64,000 bases of DNA from Casuarius casuarius (GCA_003342895.1 PTFA01000272.1:1201785-1265784); one strand, 5' to 3'. Positions 37,301 to 49,000 are shown, counted from the stretch's first letter. The notes: a model not told the origin generated them from the sequence alone. Numbers and translations: made by a program.

Positions 37301-38659
37301 GCAAAATATGGTGGAGTTTCAAGCAGACTCTGAGCGTCAGTGTTTTCCTTCCATAGGTCTGTTACATTTATTAGTATCAAAGCAGTGATACATTGGAGGG
37401 GCTACCCAGCTCTCCTGTGCTCTGCTCCCGGTATAGCCCAAAACCGATGGGGATTTTGGGATGGCTTTATTGCCTTGGTGACCTTCTGCAGAATCTTTTT
37501 TATTGGAGCTACGCTGATCCCTCAGCCTCATAAAAAAAATTTCCAAGGAAATATTTTGCTATTGGCGTATACAATCTTGTGCTGGATGTCAAAATGTTAA
37601 AATTTCCAGGGAGAGAGTGTCTCTGGCCTCTGCAATGTTTCCCTGTCCGGACTTTTACATCCTCCCCCTCCAACCCAATGTGGTGCTCAGGGCTGTGCCT
37701 AGTTCAGGAAAAAAAGACATGTTTAAACATTTCTGGGAAATATCACCTTAATTTCTTTGCCAAGTTCTGGAGTATCAGCCCTTCCTTGGTTACAAGAAGT
37801 TGATTTTATTTTAAAGAATAGCAAAATTGTTCCTGGTAACCTTCTAGGCATTAGCAGATGGATTATTGAGGCAAATAGGACATAACCATGCTCACACTGC
37901 AGGGGACTCCGTGCTTGCTGTATGCTGAGGATTTCAGCAAAAGCTTGCTGAATTTGGTGGAAAGCTGTCCTGGAGAAACACTTGCTCAAATAGACAGCTT
38001 TGCTCTGCCCTTCCTGACAGGTTTGCTCTTTCTCCTGTCTGGCTGGAACTATTTATACTCTTAAAGGGCTCCTGGATTTGAAGAAGTACTTAAGTGTAAA
38101 TAGAGGTGTCATTGAGACTGGGCTTGACTTTACTTAAGTAAAAGGGGGAGCTGAGACAGTCCAGATCAAGGAAGTTCTGCTATGTCGTGTCTGAACTTCT
38201 TCCCCTTTAGCAGTTAGGAAAAAAAAAAAAAAAGAATTTTACAGAAATAAATCACAGCAGGATAAACCTTTCTGGTGAGATTTCACGGAAGTCTGTGCCC
38301 TGTCATTTCTTCCTAAGCCTGCATTTTCACCTGCATTTTCTGCAGCCAACTCCAAGCTGAATTGGACGATGTCTTATAAACTGGTGGCCAAGGAGCTGGT
38401 GAGGTGGGGAGAGGGGAAAGATAACACTTGCACAAGGTGGTTGTTGTGGTCTGTTTTATTTTCATAGCGTAAAGGAAGAGGGCAAGTGGGGTGCAATGGG
38501 GAGACAGTGAACACCAGCAGACAGCTACGGTGGACAGTGTTGGGTTTTTTTCTTCCTCATTCCTACAGGAACTGTATGAAGCATAATTTTATTGGTGGGA
38601 GACAATAGGAGAGCGAGCGGTGGAAATGTTCTAAGACCTTTTACACGTTTCTTTCACAG
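34316..38659 (+). other. SLC4A4: SLC4A4 intron 23 (4.3 kb)
   Basis: The intron runs from gtaagg at 34316 to AG at 38658-38659 (acceptor cgtttctttcacag). It holds a C8/(CA)n microsatellite at about 36480-36500 and an A16 run (38219-38234). I see no extra exon. This and the next intron flank the alternatively used 97-nt exon. Confidence 0.85.
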
Positions 38660-38756
38660 TCTGACTGCCCCTACTCAGAAAAAGTCCCAAGTATTAAAAT
38701 ACCAATGGACATCATGGAGCAGGAACCTTTCCTAAGTGATAGCAAACCTGCCGACA
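38660..38756 (+). CDS. SLC4A4: SLC4A4 exon 24: alternative 97-nt exon of NBCe1-A/B
   Basis: The exon is exactly 97 nt, between tttcacag and gtgagt, phase 0 to phase 1. It encodes [32 protein letters not shown] plus the first base of an Arg codon, human residues 990-1022. It contains PFLS; the human QQPFLS signal, with its Phe-Leu pair, directs the kidney form to the basolateral membrane, and here the second Gln is Glu. A 97-nt deletion is the published difference between NBCe1-B and the brain form NBCe1-C. The identical length here strongly suggests the same skipping event in this animal. Confidence 0.97.
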
Positions 38757-41258
38757 GTGAGTAGAACTAACCTCTTGCATGCCTGCTTGGCTCTGACTTG
38801 CAGTACCAAAAAAATATATATATATCTATTGAGAATGATTTTTTTTCCTAAACCTTGCCTATTACTTTAAATTTTTTTTTTCTTTTTTAGTTTCCAGGCC
38901 TCTCTGTCGATTTTGGTTTTGTGTTTTTTTTCTTTGTTCTTTACAAAGCTTATGTTATTCCTTCTGGTGCCTCCAGCTTACATGCTTTTATCCAGCTATT
39001 AACAGGTCTCATGGTAACTCTTTCTCTCCTTCTCTCTTTAACCCCCAATGCGCTCAGCCCATGTCTGGCCTTTGCCATTTCTTGTTTTAACTCTGCTGAT
39101 TGCTTCAGTCTTTCCTGTGACCCTCATGTTCTGGATTTGCAGCATGTCTGAACTGCATCACTGTCCGTTACTGTTTGTTTCCTTAGGTTCCAAGCAATTG
39201 CAAAAATCAGCACTTTAAAAGAATAATTAAGTGTGTCATTGATCTCCGTCACGCATTAAACTGACAAGGCAGTGATCATTTGACCATTAACATGTTTCCC
39301 TTCTTAGGTGATTTGCTTTTGTGCTATTCTGTTTCTTTTTACTTCCTTGTGTTATTACCCACAACTGATTATTATAATCTTCATTTTCAGCCACTTTCAC
39401 TTTCTGTTGTTATTCTCTGTTAAGTGAGGAATCAGGAAAAGCAGCTGACAAGCTTTCATACATTAGCACTGATTTTTCAAAATACTATGAGCAACAGGTT
39501 GAATCCTGAAATATATATGCTGCCTTTTCATAAGATGGGAAGGGAGAAGTAGGAACGACAGCATTAAAACAGCACTGCCGTGATGCCGGCAATAAGATTT
39601 CTAGGAGTAAGGCTTAAAAATGCACATCTTTAGATCCATAAAGTATCATTTGTGATTAAGAGTTGGTACCAAAGTCCCTTGGCTTTCAGCAGCACTGAGG
39701 TATATTTGGCAATCATAAACGTGGTGCTGTGTTTTTAGATAAAAGAACACCTAGAGATTCCCATTATAAAACAAAGCCAAAAAGAAAGAGCCGGTTCCTT
39801 TACTATGTATATATTCTCTGTGTTTTGCTGAAAATACAGGAAATAGCAGTGTTGTGCTGATGAGTGAAAAGAAAGGAAGTGAAATCCACCTTGAACAACC
39901 AAACAGATCCTCCCTCTGTGAAAATGCCTTGATATGCTAAAAATCAATCACATCTTAAAAGCTGTTGCACAGGATTTTGTGATCAGATGCACTGATTTCA
40001 GTATCATTAAGGATGAAATAATTGAGGAAAAATTAATACTTCTGCCACAAATCTGGGTAAATCAGTGATTGATGTGTCAAACAGTAGTCTTTTTGTGTGT
40101 TTGTACATTTTTACAATTCAGAAATTGATTTGCTCTCCTTTATTTAGAAACAAGGCAAAAAAAAAAGTTTCAGGTCCTTGTAGCTAGAAAGAGTAGCTGG
40201 AATCCATCAACCCTGTGGCATTAGCCTAGGCAGATAACTATGCTCTGAAATGCAAAGTATATTACTAATAATATTCACAGCATTTAGTACCTGAGCACAT
40301 TTTGCATGATCAGAGGGCTTTGCAAACGCTTAATGCACCCTTCAGCCCCTAAGGCAGTGAAGTGGATTCCAACCTTTTCTCAAGCCAAATACAAAACTCA
40401 TTTTTTGCTCCGTAGCTTTCCTTCCGCAATAGCAGGAATAGGATTAGTACGAGCAAAGAGCGTGCTTCACCACGCGGGGTCAGGAAAGGAAAGTGATTTC
40501 AGGCAGCAAGCCCCCTATTTTCTCGCGAGGTGCTAGGATGCCACGGTGAGGAGCACAGGGTCACTAAGGAGGTAGATGAAAGGTAAGTTCCCCGGTTCTC
40601 AAGGTGCTGAAACGAGGCCAAGAAAGGGAGTAATTTGCCTGGGAAGGAATTTGGGAGTTTCCTGACTCCGGGTTGTGCGCCCAAACCCCCGACGAGGGAT
40701 TCCCAAGCCCTTTTTGGCAGGGAGCTCTGAGCACTGCCAGGGGGCACGGAAACTCTCAGGCTCACCTGGGCTGTGGCCGGCTTAGAGGTGGCTTGTGGCT
40801 TCCCGCGCCCCAGGCGGAGACCCTTGGGCAAGCTCTGACGCCTGTGTTTAGCCTGTCTGCTAAATACAAAGGGGATTTTCAGGCTGTCTGGTTTCTCGTG
40901 CCCCGTTTGCGCCAGCCAGGTAACAGCAGCAGTAGATGAGCCACCGCTTGGTGTTGTTTATCCACGCATATAGTTATATATCTGCACGTGCAAAGGCCCA
41001 CTTCTGAGTGCAGCTCGCCAGGCGCTCTCTGGAAATGAGTCTTTTGGTCATATTGGCAGTTCAAGGCTTTTTATCTCGGAGGTCGGATTTAAACTTAGTA
41101 TTTTTATTTGCAAGCTGTGAGATTCACGCGGCAGGAAGTCAGCCCTGAAAGGAGCTGCCAGATACACAGGGGTTTGCGGGGCGAGCTGAGGCTGTGCTTT
41201 GGAAGCCATGCATGCCGCGTGCAATGACCAAAAAGGCTTTCTTCCCTCCTCCCAACAG
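38757..41258 (+). other. SLC4A4: SLC4A4 intron 24 (2.5 kb)
   Basis: The intron runs from gtgagt at 38757 to AG at 41257-41258. It includes an (AT)n tract at about 38813-38825 and a decoy-like acceptor (long T run then TTTTTTAG at 38883-38890). A SINE-like stretch at about 40281-40690 is listed separately. Confidence 0.85.
40281..40690 (+). repeat. MIR-like ancient SINE, possibly interrupted
   Basis: The left part (40281-40345) has ctgagcacattttgc and gctttgcaaacgcttaatg, like the 'agcgctttacaaacattaa' part of old SINEs. The right part (about 40575-40690) has tgctgaaacgaggccaagaa, then agggagtaatttgcctggga, then tcctgactccgggttg, in the order expected of 'gaaactgaggcacagag...taatttgcccaagg...cctgactcc'. 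The middle does not fit and may be an insertion or decay. The identification is from memory only. Confidence 0.4.
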
Positions 41259-41338
41259 GAGAAAAATCACCAACATTCCTTGAACGCCATACGTCATGCT
41301 GAAAAAATTCCTTTTCTTCAGTCACACACCATGCCAAG
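41259..41338 (+). CDS. SLC4A4: SLC4A4 exon 25: dual-frame penultimate exon
   Basis: The exon is 80 nt, between cctcccaacag and gtaaga. Joined to exon 24 (phase 1) it reads (R)EKSPTFLERHTSC and stops at TGA 41300-41302, the NBCe1-A/B end. Joined directly to exon 23 (phase 0) it reads EKNHQHSLNAIRHAEK and IPFLQSHTMP with two bases left over, the first part of the NBCe1-C tail. So 41259-41302 is translated in two frames, and 41303-41338 is 3' UTR in one form and coding in the other. The phases at both ends fit both readings exactly. Confidence 0.96.
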
Positions 41339-42290
41339 GTAAGAACCTGCAAACCGCTACCTNAAAAAAAAAAAAAAAACCAGAGGGAGAAAATTGCTGT
41401 TTTCCTGTCCTTCAACCACGTAACAGAAGACAACGGAAATAACCTGTTTTCCCCCCGTCTGTGGGGGATAATGGAGGAAATAATGAGCTTAAATTGCAGC
41501 AAGGAAGATGCAAGCCAGCATTGCCAAGAGCAGCGAGAGCACGGCTGTGGCTCAGACGCTTAGGAGCGCCTTGGGCCTCCCAGCGCCGCGGGTCGCATCC
41601 TAGGCCGAGAGGGCAGTAGTCTTCTGCAGTGTTAAAGAAATAGCTACAGCTCCAGGTGTCAGAAAGTGTGTCAAATTAAGCTTCAGGGATATAAGCAAAT
41701 TATTTCAAGGGCAGCTTGTGAGTTTTGTCACAGCTGGATGTGAAGCACAATTCCTAGATATTCAGAGGTCCCATATCAATGAAATCAGTGGTTTTCCTGC
41801 TGACATAAGTAGTGTTTGGGTCAACTCTTTAATATAACCTTATGTGAGATACAGGCTTCATGATAAGTAAAGGTATCTAAGAGCTGTATATCACCACTGT
41901 CTATGTGGGTCGTGTATTTGGTATCTGTAGGCTGCCGGTTTCTGAACATTGTATTGTACTTGCATGTGCTAATGCAAAGAATTGATCTGGGATGCTGGGA
42001 ATGGAGCATTTGCTCCATTTCTAGAGGCAACGTTGTCTGTTGGATGACCCAGTAAGTACTGGTATCTGCAGTTTTCCCTGTGTAAGCCAACTGCCACTCT
42101 GTTGTATGTATATATATAATGCCATTATTCATATGTGAATTGTAGATTTTTTCAGGGATTGATTGCTCAGCAGTTGTAGTGTATAGAGAGGAGCTAGGAG
42201 AAATGAGCCGAGCGTTTCAGAACGCATTACGCCTTAACAAAAAGCATCAAGCCGGCCCGTGCATTTACCTTTCTCTCTTTTTCTGCACAG
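41339..42290 (+). other. SLC4A4: SLC4A4 intron 25 (952 bp)
   Basis: The intron runs from gtaaga at 41339 to AG at 42289-42290 (acceptor cctttctctctttttctgcacag). An A16 run preceded by a single N lies at 41364-41379, close to the donor. Nothing else is seen. Confidence 0.88.
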
Positions 42291-42396
42291 CCCTCCACGA
42301 ACTCCAGTAAAAGTTGTGCCTCAAATTAGAATAGAACTTGAGCCCGAAGACGGCGGTTATTTCTGGAGGAGCAAGGGAACAGAAACTACTTTGTAA
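42291..42396 (+). CDS. SLC4A4: SLC4A4 exon 26, coding part: NBCe1-C tail with PDZ ligand
   Basis: In the NBCe1-C form the first base completes AG|C (Ser). Then come PPRTPVKVVPQ, IRIELEPEDGGYFWRSKG and TETTL, followed by TAA at 42394-42396. Exon 25 plus this part gives 61 residues after the shared ...SDNDD, the same number reported for the mammalian brain form. The last four residues, ETTL, fit a class I PDZ ligand (Thr at -2, Leu at 0), suggesting membrane anchoring by a scaffold protein in brain. In A/B transcripts the whole exon is 3' UTR. The acceptor is strong (ttctctctttttctgcacag). Confidence 0.93.
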
Positions 42397-42424
42397 TCTG
42401 TCTGTCTGTTAAATCTTATGTGGA

Positions 42425-42445
42425 TTTTTTTTTTTTTTTTTTTTT
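42425..42445 (+). repeat. T21 homopolymer in the 3' UTR
   Basis: There are 21 consecutive T bases about 30 bases after the NBCe1-C stop codon. It could be the tail of an antisense retro-insertion or a plain slippage run. The length may be inaccurate in the assembly. Confidence 0.9.
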
Positions 42446-43322
42446 GTCACTAGCCAAATATTACAAAATGCTCCCGGCTTCCCACCTGCGTAGGTAAATG
42501 AGATATTCTGCACTTCTTCCTCGCCCTGTGCCCCTTGCAGATCTCTTTCTCTTCTTCCTCGCCCCGTTTCTCCACTCTGACCAAGACTTGTGTTTGCCTT
42601 CTCTGTCGCTCAGACTTGCACGCCTCTCTCTCATTTTCAAGCAGAGGGAAGAAGTATTAAGGATATAATATAATACCTGTGTGAAATGTCAGAGGAACTG
42701 GCATGACTTTAGTTGTGAATCAGTGTTTGTTTGTTTGTTTTTTGTCTGGCAGAACAAACTGACCTCCAGGCTAATTCAATGTCTTTATTACACTGCTCTG
42801 AGATGCTGGAAAGTGCTGCTAATACTAACTTGCTCTTAAAGCCTGTACTTGTAGTAACACAAGAAGGAAAACTAAAAGGTACTTCACTCCCAGCACAGAC
42901 AAACTATTGCCATCGTTGTAGCATGTGTTTTGAAATGTCCCTTTCCTATGCAATTTTTTTTAAAAGAACACTTTAATGGACTTAATCTGTCAGGTACATT
43001 GAAGAGTGTTATTTTCCTAGATTATTTTGTTTAAATTATGGGGGCCTAACCTACAACTTTTTTTTTGTCAATTTTTTTAACCTTTTTTTAATTACTGTAA
43101 AGAAAAATGAATTTTTCCTGCAGCAGGAAACGTATAGTTTTGAGTAGTTCTACCTCTTATTTCTAGATGCCAGGCTTTCTGTAAAAATGTATTGTACCAT
43201 ATATAATGTGATTTTTACAACAGAAAAAACACACAATCTCCAGGATATGGCATAGGGCTGGATCAGTTTTATTAACACCTTCTACTCTAAAGCATCTGTT
43301 TTACCCCCCTTTCTTTTTTTTT

Positions 43323-43328
43323 AATAAA
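43323..43328 (+). promoter_or_regulatory. Candidate proximal poly(A) signal AATAAA
   Basis: The AATAAA lies after a T-rich tract and about 930 bases after the NBCe1-C stop. Cleavage would fall near 43340-43350. The downstream GT-rich element is modest. It may give a short-UTR transcript. Confidence 0.4.
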
Positions 43329-45978
43329 TAGTCTAACTTTACTATGAAGGAGACAGGACAGGACTTAACTCTCTTGTGGTCTGGAAAGAGTCTTAATCGA
43401 ACGGCGATGGCTGAAGCGGTGAGCGGTTAGCGGTGTCAGGGGACAGATGCTGATTGTATTCGTTCTGTTGAGTTCCTATGCAGTATCGTTAGAGCTGTGT
43501 CACTTAAAACATCCGTGTGTGCGCGTGTGTCTATGTGTAGCAGTCCAAACACCCTCTGTGCAGTTCGGACCCAAACAACGGAGCAATTAAGGAAAAGATA
43601 TTTTAAGATTACTTACTGGGAAATTTTTCCCTAAGTCCCTATTAGCCAGGGCCCTAAAGATCGACATCCTGTGTCAATCCTTATGGATCCATGCTGTCCC
43701 AGATCTGTTTCCCATCACGTACAGAATTGACGCTAAATTTTTACTGCTCAGCACTCCGCTGGATGGACCGCTCCATCAATCCAAATTGATAACATCAACA
43801 GCAAACTGGCGCAGATGTGGTCACGCGCAGGCTTTTTCTTTTAAACCAAGCAAGCAGATAGCTAGCAGCACCACCATCAAGCACCGGGCATGGGACAGGT
43901 GCCCTGCGAAGCCACTGCCACCCGGGGTGAGAGATGTTCCAAAATGGCACTCGCAGAAACTACTCGCTCTTGCCTAACACGTGGTTTAGCTTCCTTTTTG
44001 CTAACGTAGCAAAATGACGAAGGGTAAAAGCATAGCTTGGTTGCCTTCAAGCCTGTCCTTAAGAGACTAAAGTCCCTTTTGCATTAAAGCAGCAGAATTT
44101 CATGATGGTGTTGAGACCTGATATACCAAATTTTAGCATCTCCTCGCTAATAGTCGCCATATCAACAACCAGAGGTGCAGGGCAGTGGTGTTTTCTTTTC
44201 CAGATGTGCCGTAGGAGCACCTGGTGATCAGGCTTTCATTAGAGCGTTTCGCTTGAAGGAGGAGTTGGTATGGCCCCCAGCAGTTCCCGCTTGATCTCGC
44301 GCAAACGGCCATTGCTCCTTGAAGGCGATGGCGGTGCAGTGGCGTCCGCGCAGCTGCCCGTACGTTCCCCAGCGTACTGTCGAGGCAGCTAAACGTCTGC
44401 GCGCTCACGAGTGGCGTTTGGTGTCCGTGAGAAAGCAGCGGTTGCCTTTCCTCTTGGCTACCCGCGGAGATCAGCATCCCCCCAGCACAGTCCAAACCTG
44501 CTCCCCAAAGGTTAAGGAGCCATCGGGGGCATCCCGAAAAGCAGCTGGCGTGTCACCCCTCCGCTGCCGGTGGGACAGGTAACCTGGGAAGTGCAATGCT
44601 GACTTGAATACGTAGAAAGCCGTTTTCATTCCTCGGTGAACATAAATCACCAGCTACCAAAGGGGGAAACAGGCTCAGGTGTCCTGTGCAGAGTACCTGG
44701 GAGCCATCAGGCTTTGCCTGTACTTCTTCCTTTTAGAAGTCCAAATAACTGACTCGAGAAAGATCAGAATAGATTAATATAGTGAAAAAACTTCCTCCGA
44801 GAGCACGGACAAAAGAAGCCCCTGCCGACGGTGTCCTGCGAAAGCAGCGTGCTGCACACACGCATACGCGCACACACGCAAGGCCTGTCTTTTCATCTGC
44901 TATTACCTGGTGATTCGTCTCCACAAAAATGAGGTCTTCCACTTTTGAACCATGTTAAATGTACTTGAAATGTATTGACTGCTGATCTATTTCTTTCTCT
45001 CTCTATTTTATTTTATTTTTTTAAAACGGACTGAGCTGGGGCACAGAGGGGAGCATTGTTCAAGGGACGGGACAAAGGTTTCTGCAGTTTTCCGTGTAAA
45101 ACGCGCAACTGTGGTGACAGGAGCTGGAAATTTTTCGTTTCCTGCTTCATGACAATAGCACTTCATTGAAAGTTGTGTTCTTTGTTGTTGTTTTTTTAAA
45201 AAAAAGCAAACAAACCACAAAGCAACAAAGAGCGCTGCTGGCACCGCAAGACAGCGAGAAATGGCCATCTAAAACCACGCGATAGGCTGAAGTCACCACA
45301 GGGAGAGTTTTATTGCACTTCTTAGCCCTTGTGACAGCAACGCAAGAATTTATTTTGATTGGGAATTGGGTGTTTTGTGGGCTCTGGGGGTATGCTCGGA
45401 GCGCCAGACCCAAATTCCTTTACAATTAAAGGAGTCCGTAAAGAGATGAACTGCTCAAAGCAATTTCTTACGAGCGTGCTCCAAAAAAACAGACGCCTGC
45501 TCAGGGCCGCTGTCGCCCGGCGGAGGCAGACGAGCCGCAGGGGGCTTGGTCCCAGCCCTGCGCAGCAGCGAGCCTCTGCCTCTGCAGCTGAGGCTCCTTT
45601 GTCATCGTGGCCGATGCATATTTGTGCTCATTACTTTTTTTCTTTCTTTTTTTTTTTTTTTGAATCAACACGCACTTTCAGATACCTTTATTATTATTTT
45701 TAATTCTCTTAAGTCTGTATTTGCTTTGGAGGAAAGAATAAGAACTTAGTATAAAATGAAGTGGATCAAGATGGTGGAACAAAACAGAAAAAAGCAGAAA
45801 ACATTTCAATATATTAAAATGATTTTTTTTTCCAGTAATATAAAACATGAAATTCCTTATAACATTATAGTATTTTACAGTTTTATGAAGCTTTCTATTG
45901 TGACTTTTATGGAATCAAAAGATGAAGATGATGAGATATTTTAGCATTTATATTTTTCAAAATTAAATGTATACTGAA

Positions 45979-45984
45979 AATAAA
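45979..45984 (+). promoter_or_regulatory. Candidate distal poly(A) signal AATAAA
   Basis: The AATAAA lies in tgaaaataaagtaacttta. Some 30 bases on comes a G/T-rich element (gagagggttttctttttttc). The preceding 300 bases are strongly AU-rich as in mature 3' UTR ends, and the sequence becomes GC-richer right after. Cleavage is expected near 46000. This is the best candidate for the main end of SLC4A4. Confidence 0.6.
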
Positions 45985-46000
45985 GTAACTTTATGCATTT

Positions 46001-49000
46001 ACTGGAGAGGGTTTTCTTTTTTTCCCCTTGTTAACTCGGCCTCGCTTTATTGAATGAAGAGTCCCGTAGCGCTGTTGACCTGCTGGCTGTGGCCATCAGG
46101 TGTGCGTGTGGCCACACACAGGCCCTAAGGTAAAAAGGTAAAAATACAGTGCTTGGAAAAAAAGGCCGAGCGCAGTTTCCGTGCTCAGGGCCGAGGACCA
46201 AGGGCTGCCGCTGCCCAGGGGACGATTCGCGGGGGCGCTACACGGCCCGAATCCCTTAATCCTTTCAACGCTCGCTGCTGCGGGTGCGGGAGCTGGAGCT
46301 ACTGGTAAAGGAGAAGGGGCCGTCACAGGGGGGGCTTTGGCAGCTGCGGGGCCCCGCCGTTAGCTCCCCAGCTGGGCTGAGTTGGACGTCTGCATCAAGG
46401 CTGTGAAAGCCTCCTCCAGGCTCACCTGGGTGCGGTCGCGCTCGTCTCTGCTGGTGCCTGTTTCCTAGTCCCGTCGGTGCCGCGCAGGGCAAGGAAGGTC
46501 CGTGGAGATGCTTCTGCGAAGATCGGTGCTGCAAAGTTACCCCGTCGGGCTCAGGGGTGAGAGCTCGGCGCGGGGGGGGGCCGCACCGCGTGTTCGTTTA
46601 GCTGGGCCCAGGGACCCCTGAGCTTGGGGCGATGCCCTCTCGCAGAAGTGGGGCAGGACTTGGAGGGTGTGGGGAAGCGCCGAGGGGCGGTGCTGGGAAG
46701 CGTCTCCTGACCACCCCGCGCGGACCCGCTGCCGGGTTTGCAGATCCAAAATTCTCCCAGCTGCTACGTAAATCCCACACATTGCAGCTGCAGGAGAGGA
46801 GGTGGTCTTTAAAACATGTTTATGTTTTAAATTGAGTCCTTGGTAAGGAATATAGGTCATATCTTCATGTAATGATGGTGCCTGGACAAGCTGCAGGTCT
46901 CCAAATCGTTTTCTGCTTAGCCGCTGTTGTCGTGTATCATATCCAGTAATCTTGGATTATGCAAACATGAGTTCTCCATTCTAAAGCGGCAACAAAAATC
47001 ATTTATTGTCCAGTATCTTTCTAGCTTTAACAGTGTGAGAAGGGTCTCGGGACTGTAGTTCATTTCTGTGTGGTAGCTACTGAACATGGGGTAACGATTA
47101 CCGTGGTGGGAAAGGGTTCGTTCCTTACAGCTGCCGAAAACCTGGGACAGAAGCCACATCCTGAATGTCACCTGCGCTCCGATTTGCTCCGTTACATACT
47201 GCTATCCACCTTCCAGCAATAATCCAGAGAAATTTCAGTGAAGGCTTTCTTTCGGTGGATTTCACAGCAAGCTGCACGCGAAACGAAGAGCAAAATGTGT
47301 GTTGCTGTTTTCGTACGGTCTGCACGGCGTACGGTCCCCAAAGGTACGAGCTAGAAGCCAAGCTGCTTGCTGGCTTCACTTAACTGAAGTCCATAGCGCT
47401 GCAGCGGGGAGGCAGTTGGCCCTACAAGAGCAAACTCTGGCCTTGCTTGCGGGGGAAATCGGTCATTAGGAGAGCAAACAGCGGAGCGGTTCGTACAGGC
47501 AGTAGCACAGGGAGCCGATAAAACTGATATCTTTTTTTCTAAACATCCATAAAACTACTTAATGCTTTTATGGAACTAATCTTGGTAATTGATTTTAAAA
47601 ACAAACCAAAGGTTTCCTGGCTTGAGCCTGACCCACTAAGCCTGGCCTACGAGCCAACGCTGATGACTAAGTTTAATCCAGTAAAACAGGAGCGTGTGCA
47701 CGAAGGGACGGACCTTCAGCTGGGCAGCGGGAATGGTGCCACCAGCCGCTCCGATGACCAATACGCAGCAGCAAACTGGGCAAGGCCTATTTATTTATTT
47801 ATTTATTTTTGAGGAAAAACCCACCATGTTGCGTGTCGATTAACCTACAGTTGCACACTCTCTTCTCCGCAGGAGCCTGCGCTTTGCTCGGATGGGCTGC
47901 GCTCTTCCAAAAGGTAAATTGTGAGTATTCGTCCGTTTTGTGCTGCTGGCGGGTGTGCAGTCCCGAGCCAGCCTTGCCCACCCGCAGGTGTCCCGGGGCT
48001 GCCCAGCGCTATCGCGCTTAGGGGAAGCCGATGCCCCATCAGAAAACTCCGACCAGCGTGTCTGGTGGTTTTGTGCAGCTTGTGCACCAAGCCTGATCGC
48101 TCACCGGGGTTGTTAGGGGACTTGACTCTGGTTAAACTTGCTTTTTTTTCTTTAACCTTTTTTTTTTTCAATGACGTTGATGGAGCAGGGTTGTGTCAAG
48201 GCTGGCTGGCAGGAAATGCCAACGTCGCGCGGGCAGTCACGTGTCGCTAGACTCACCGTTTCTTGTCGCTCTCCCCTTTCACGGGTTCAAAACTATTGGT
48301 AAGATTATTCCTACCACGATAGTGTCCTTTGAATGAGCTACTGTTTAATTATTTCTGCAACAGCCCTGCAATTAGNGTGGATTGCCCTTTTACAGCTTCA
48401 GATTGCTTATCAAGCAAGGGAACAACTTGAAATTCTGCATAATTCGCCACCTGTATTCCTTCCACCTGTTCTCTTCTCCTTGTTTATTTTGTCATTAAGA
48501 AGTTTTATGACTACAGTCACGATGATGCAAATAAATCCACGCGTGCTGGGCGGCTCCCTGCTGGGCAGACGGGTGCGTGAGAAAACCCCCATATAGAAAT
48601 CAGGTCCATCACGATTATCGTTGGCCTGTCTGGGTTTTGCAGTATTTCTTACCGGTGCATTTCTGGCCTTATTTAAAGATGTCCCTGCTGTGCTGAGATA
48701 TGTATCAGTGATAAATCGATCCCTTTGTAAGGAACGAGCTCGGTATGAAACCGTGGGAGGTAGTGTGGGTCGCCGGAGACGTGGGGAGCAGCATCTCTCT
48801 GTGTCTGCACCAGCCTCGATTAAAAAAAAACAAACCAAAACAGTCGAGAGTAGAAAATGAAAGTGTTTGCTGCCTCCTTTGGCAGCGAGGAGAACGCAAA
48901 TATCTCCGGGGTATTTCGCTCGCCAAGTAAATAGTCCTGGGTTGCATAAACTCCGAACAGTGATTTTTTTGAGGAAGGCGAAGCTGCCAGCAGTCCCTGT

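Larger units (their letters stand above)
569..46000 (+). other. SLC4A4: SLC4A4 gene, 3' half (NBCe1 sodium bicarbonate cotransporter)
   Basis: This is the gene span from the first exon visible here to the likely distal poly(A) site. NBCe1 is a plasma-membrane cotransporter that moves Na+ with bicarbonate or carbonate and net negative charge. It serves basolateral bicarbonate exit in kidney proximal tubule (A form), pancreas and wide expression (B form), and brain (C form). Exons 569-41302 join in one frame to 579 residues plus stop, against 580 in the equivalent part of human NBCe1-A (456-1035), and the single-residue difference lies in an extracellular loop. The start codon, cytoplasmic N-domain and first helices lie before the window. 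Related paralogues (SLC4A5, SLC4A7, SLC4A8, SLC4A10) are less likely because the lysine-rich tail and the A/B and C tails match SLC4A4 specifically. The 3' limit is inferred from a poly(A) signal. Confidence 0.96.
42397..46000 (+). other. SLC4A4: SLC4A4 3' untranslated region (end inferred)
   Basis: From the NBCe1-C stop the sequence runs without a convincing splice signal to a strong poly(A) signal at 45979. This would make the last exon about 3.7 kb, in keeping with the long 3' UTR of mammalian SLC4A4. It holds a T21 run (42425-42445), a pyrimidine-rich block (about 42505-42640) and AU-rich parts (42950-43340, 45640-46000). A GC- and CpG-richer middle (about 44280-44600 and 45480-45600) is less typical of UTR. 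If the early signal at 43323 is the main one, the UTR ends near 43345 instead. Confidence 0.6.

Noticed and set aside
42291..42330. Reading the last exon directly after the 97-nt exon (phase 1)
   Set aside because: That frame stops after about six residues. Only the phase left by exon 25 opens the 34-codon tail, so direct joining from exon 24 is not the normal form.
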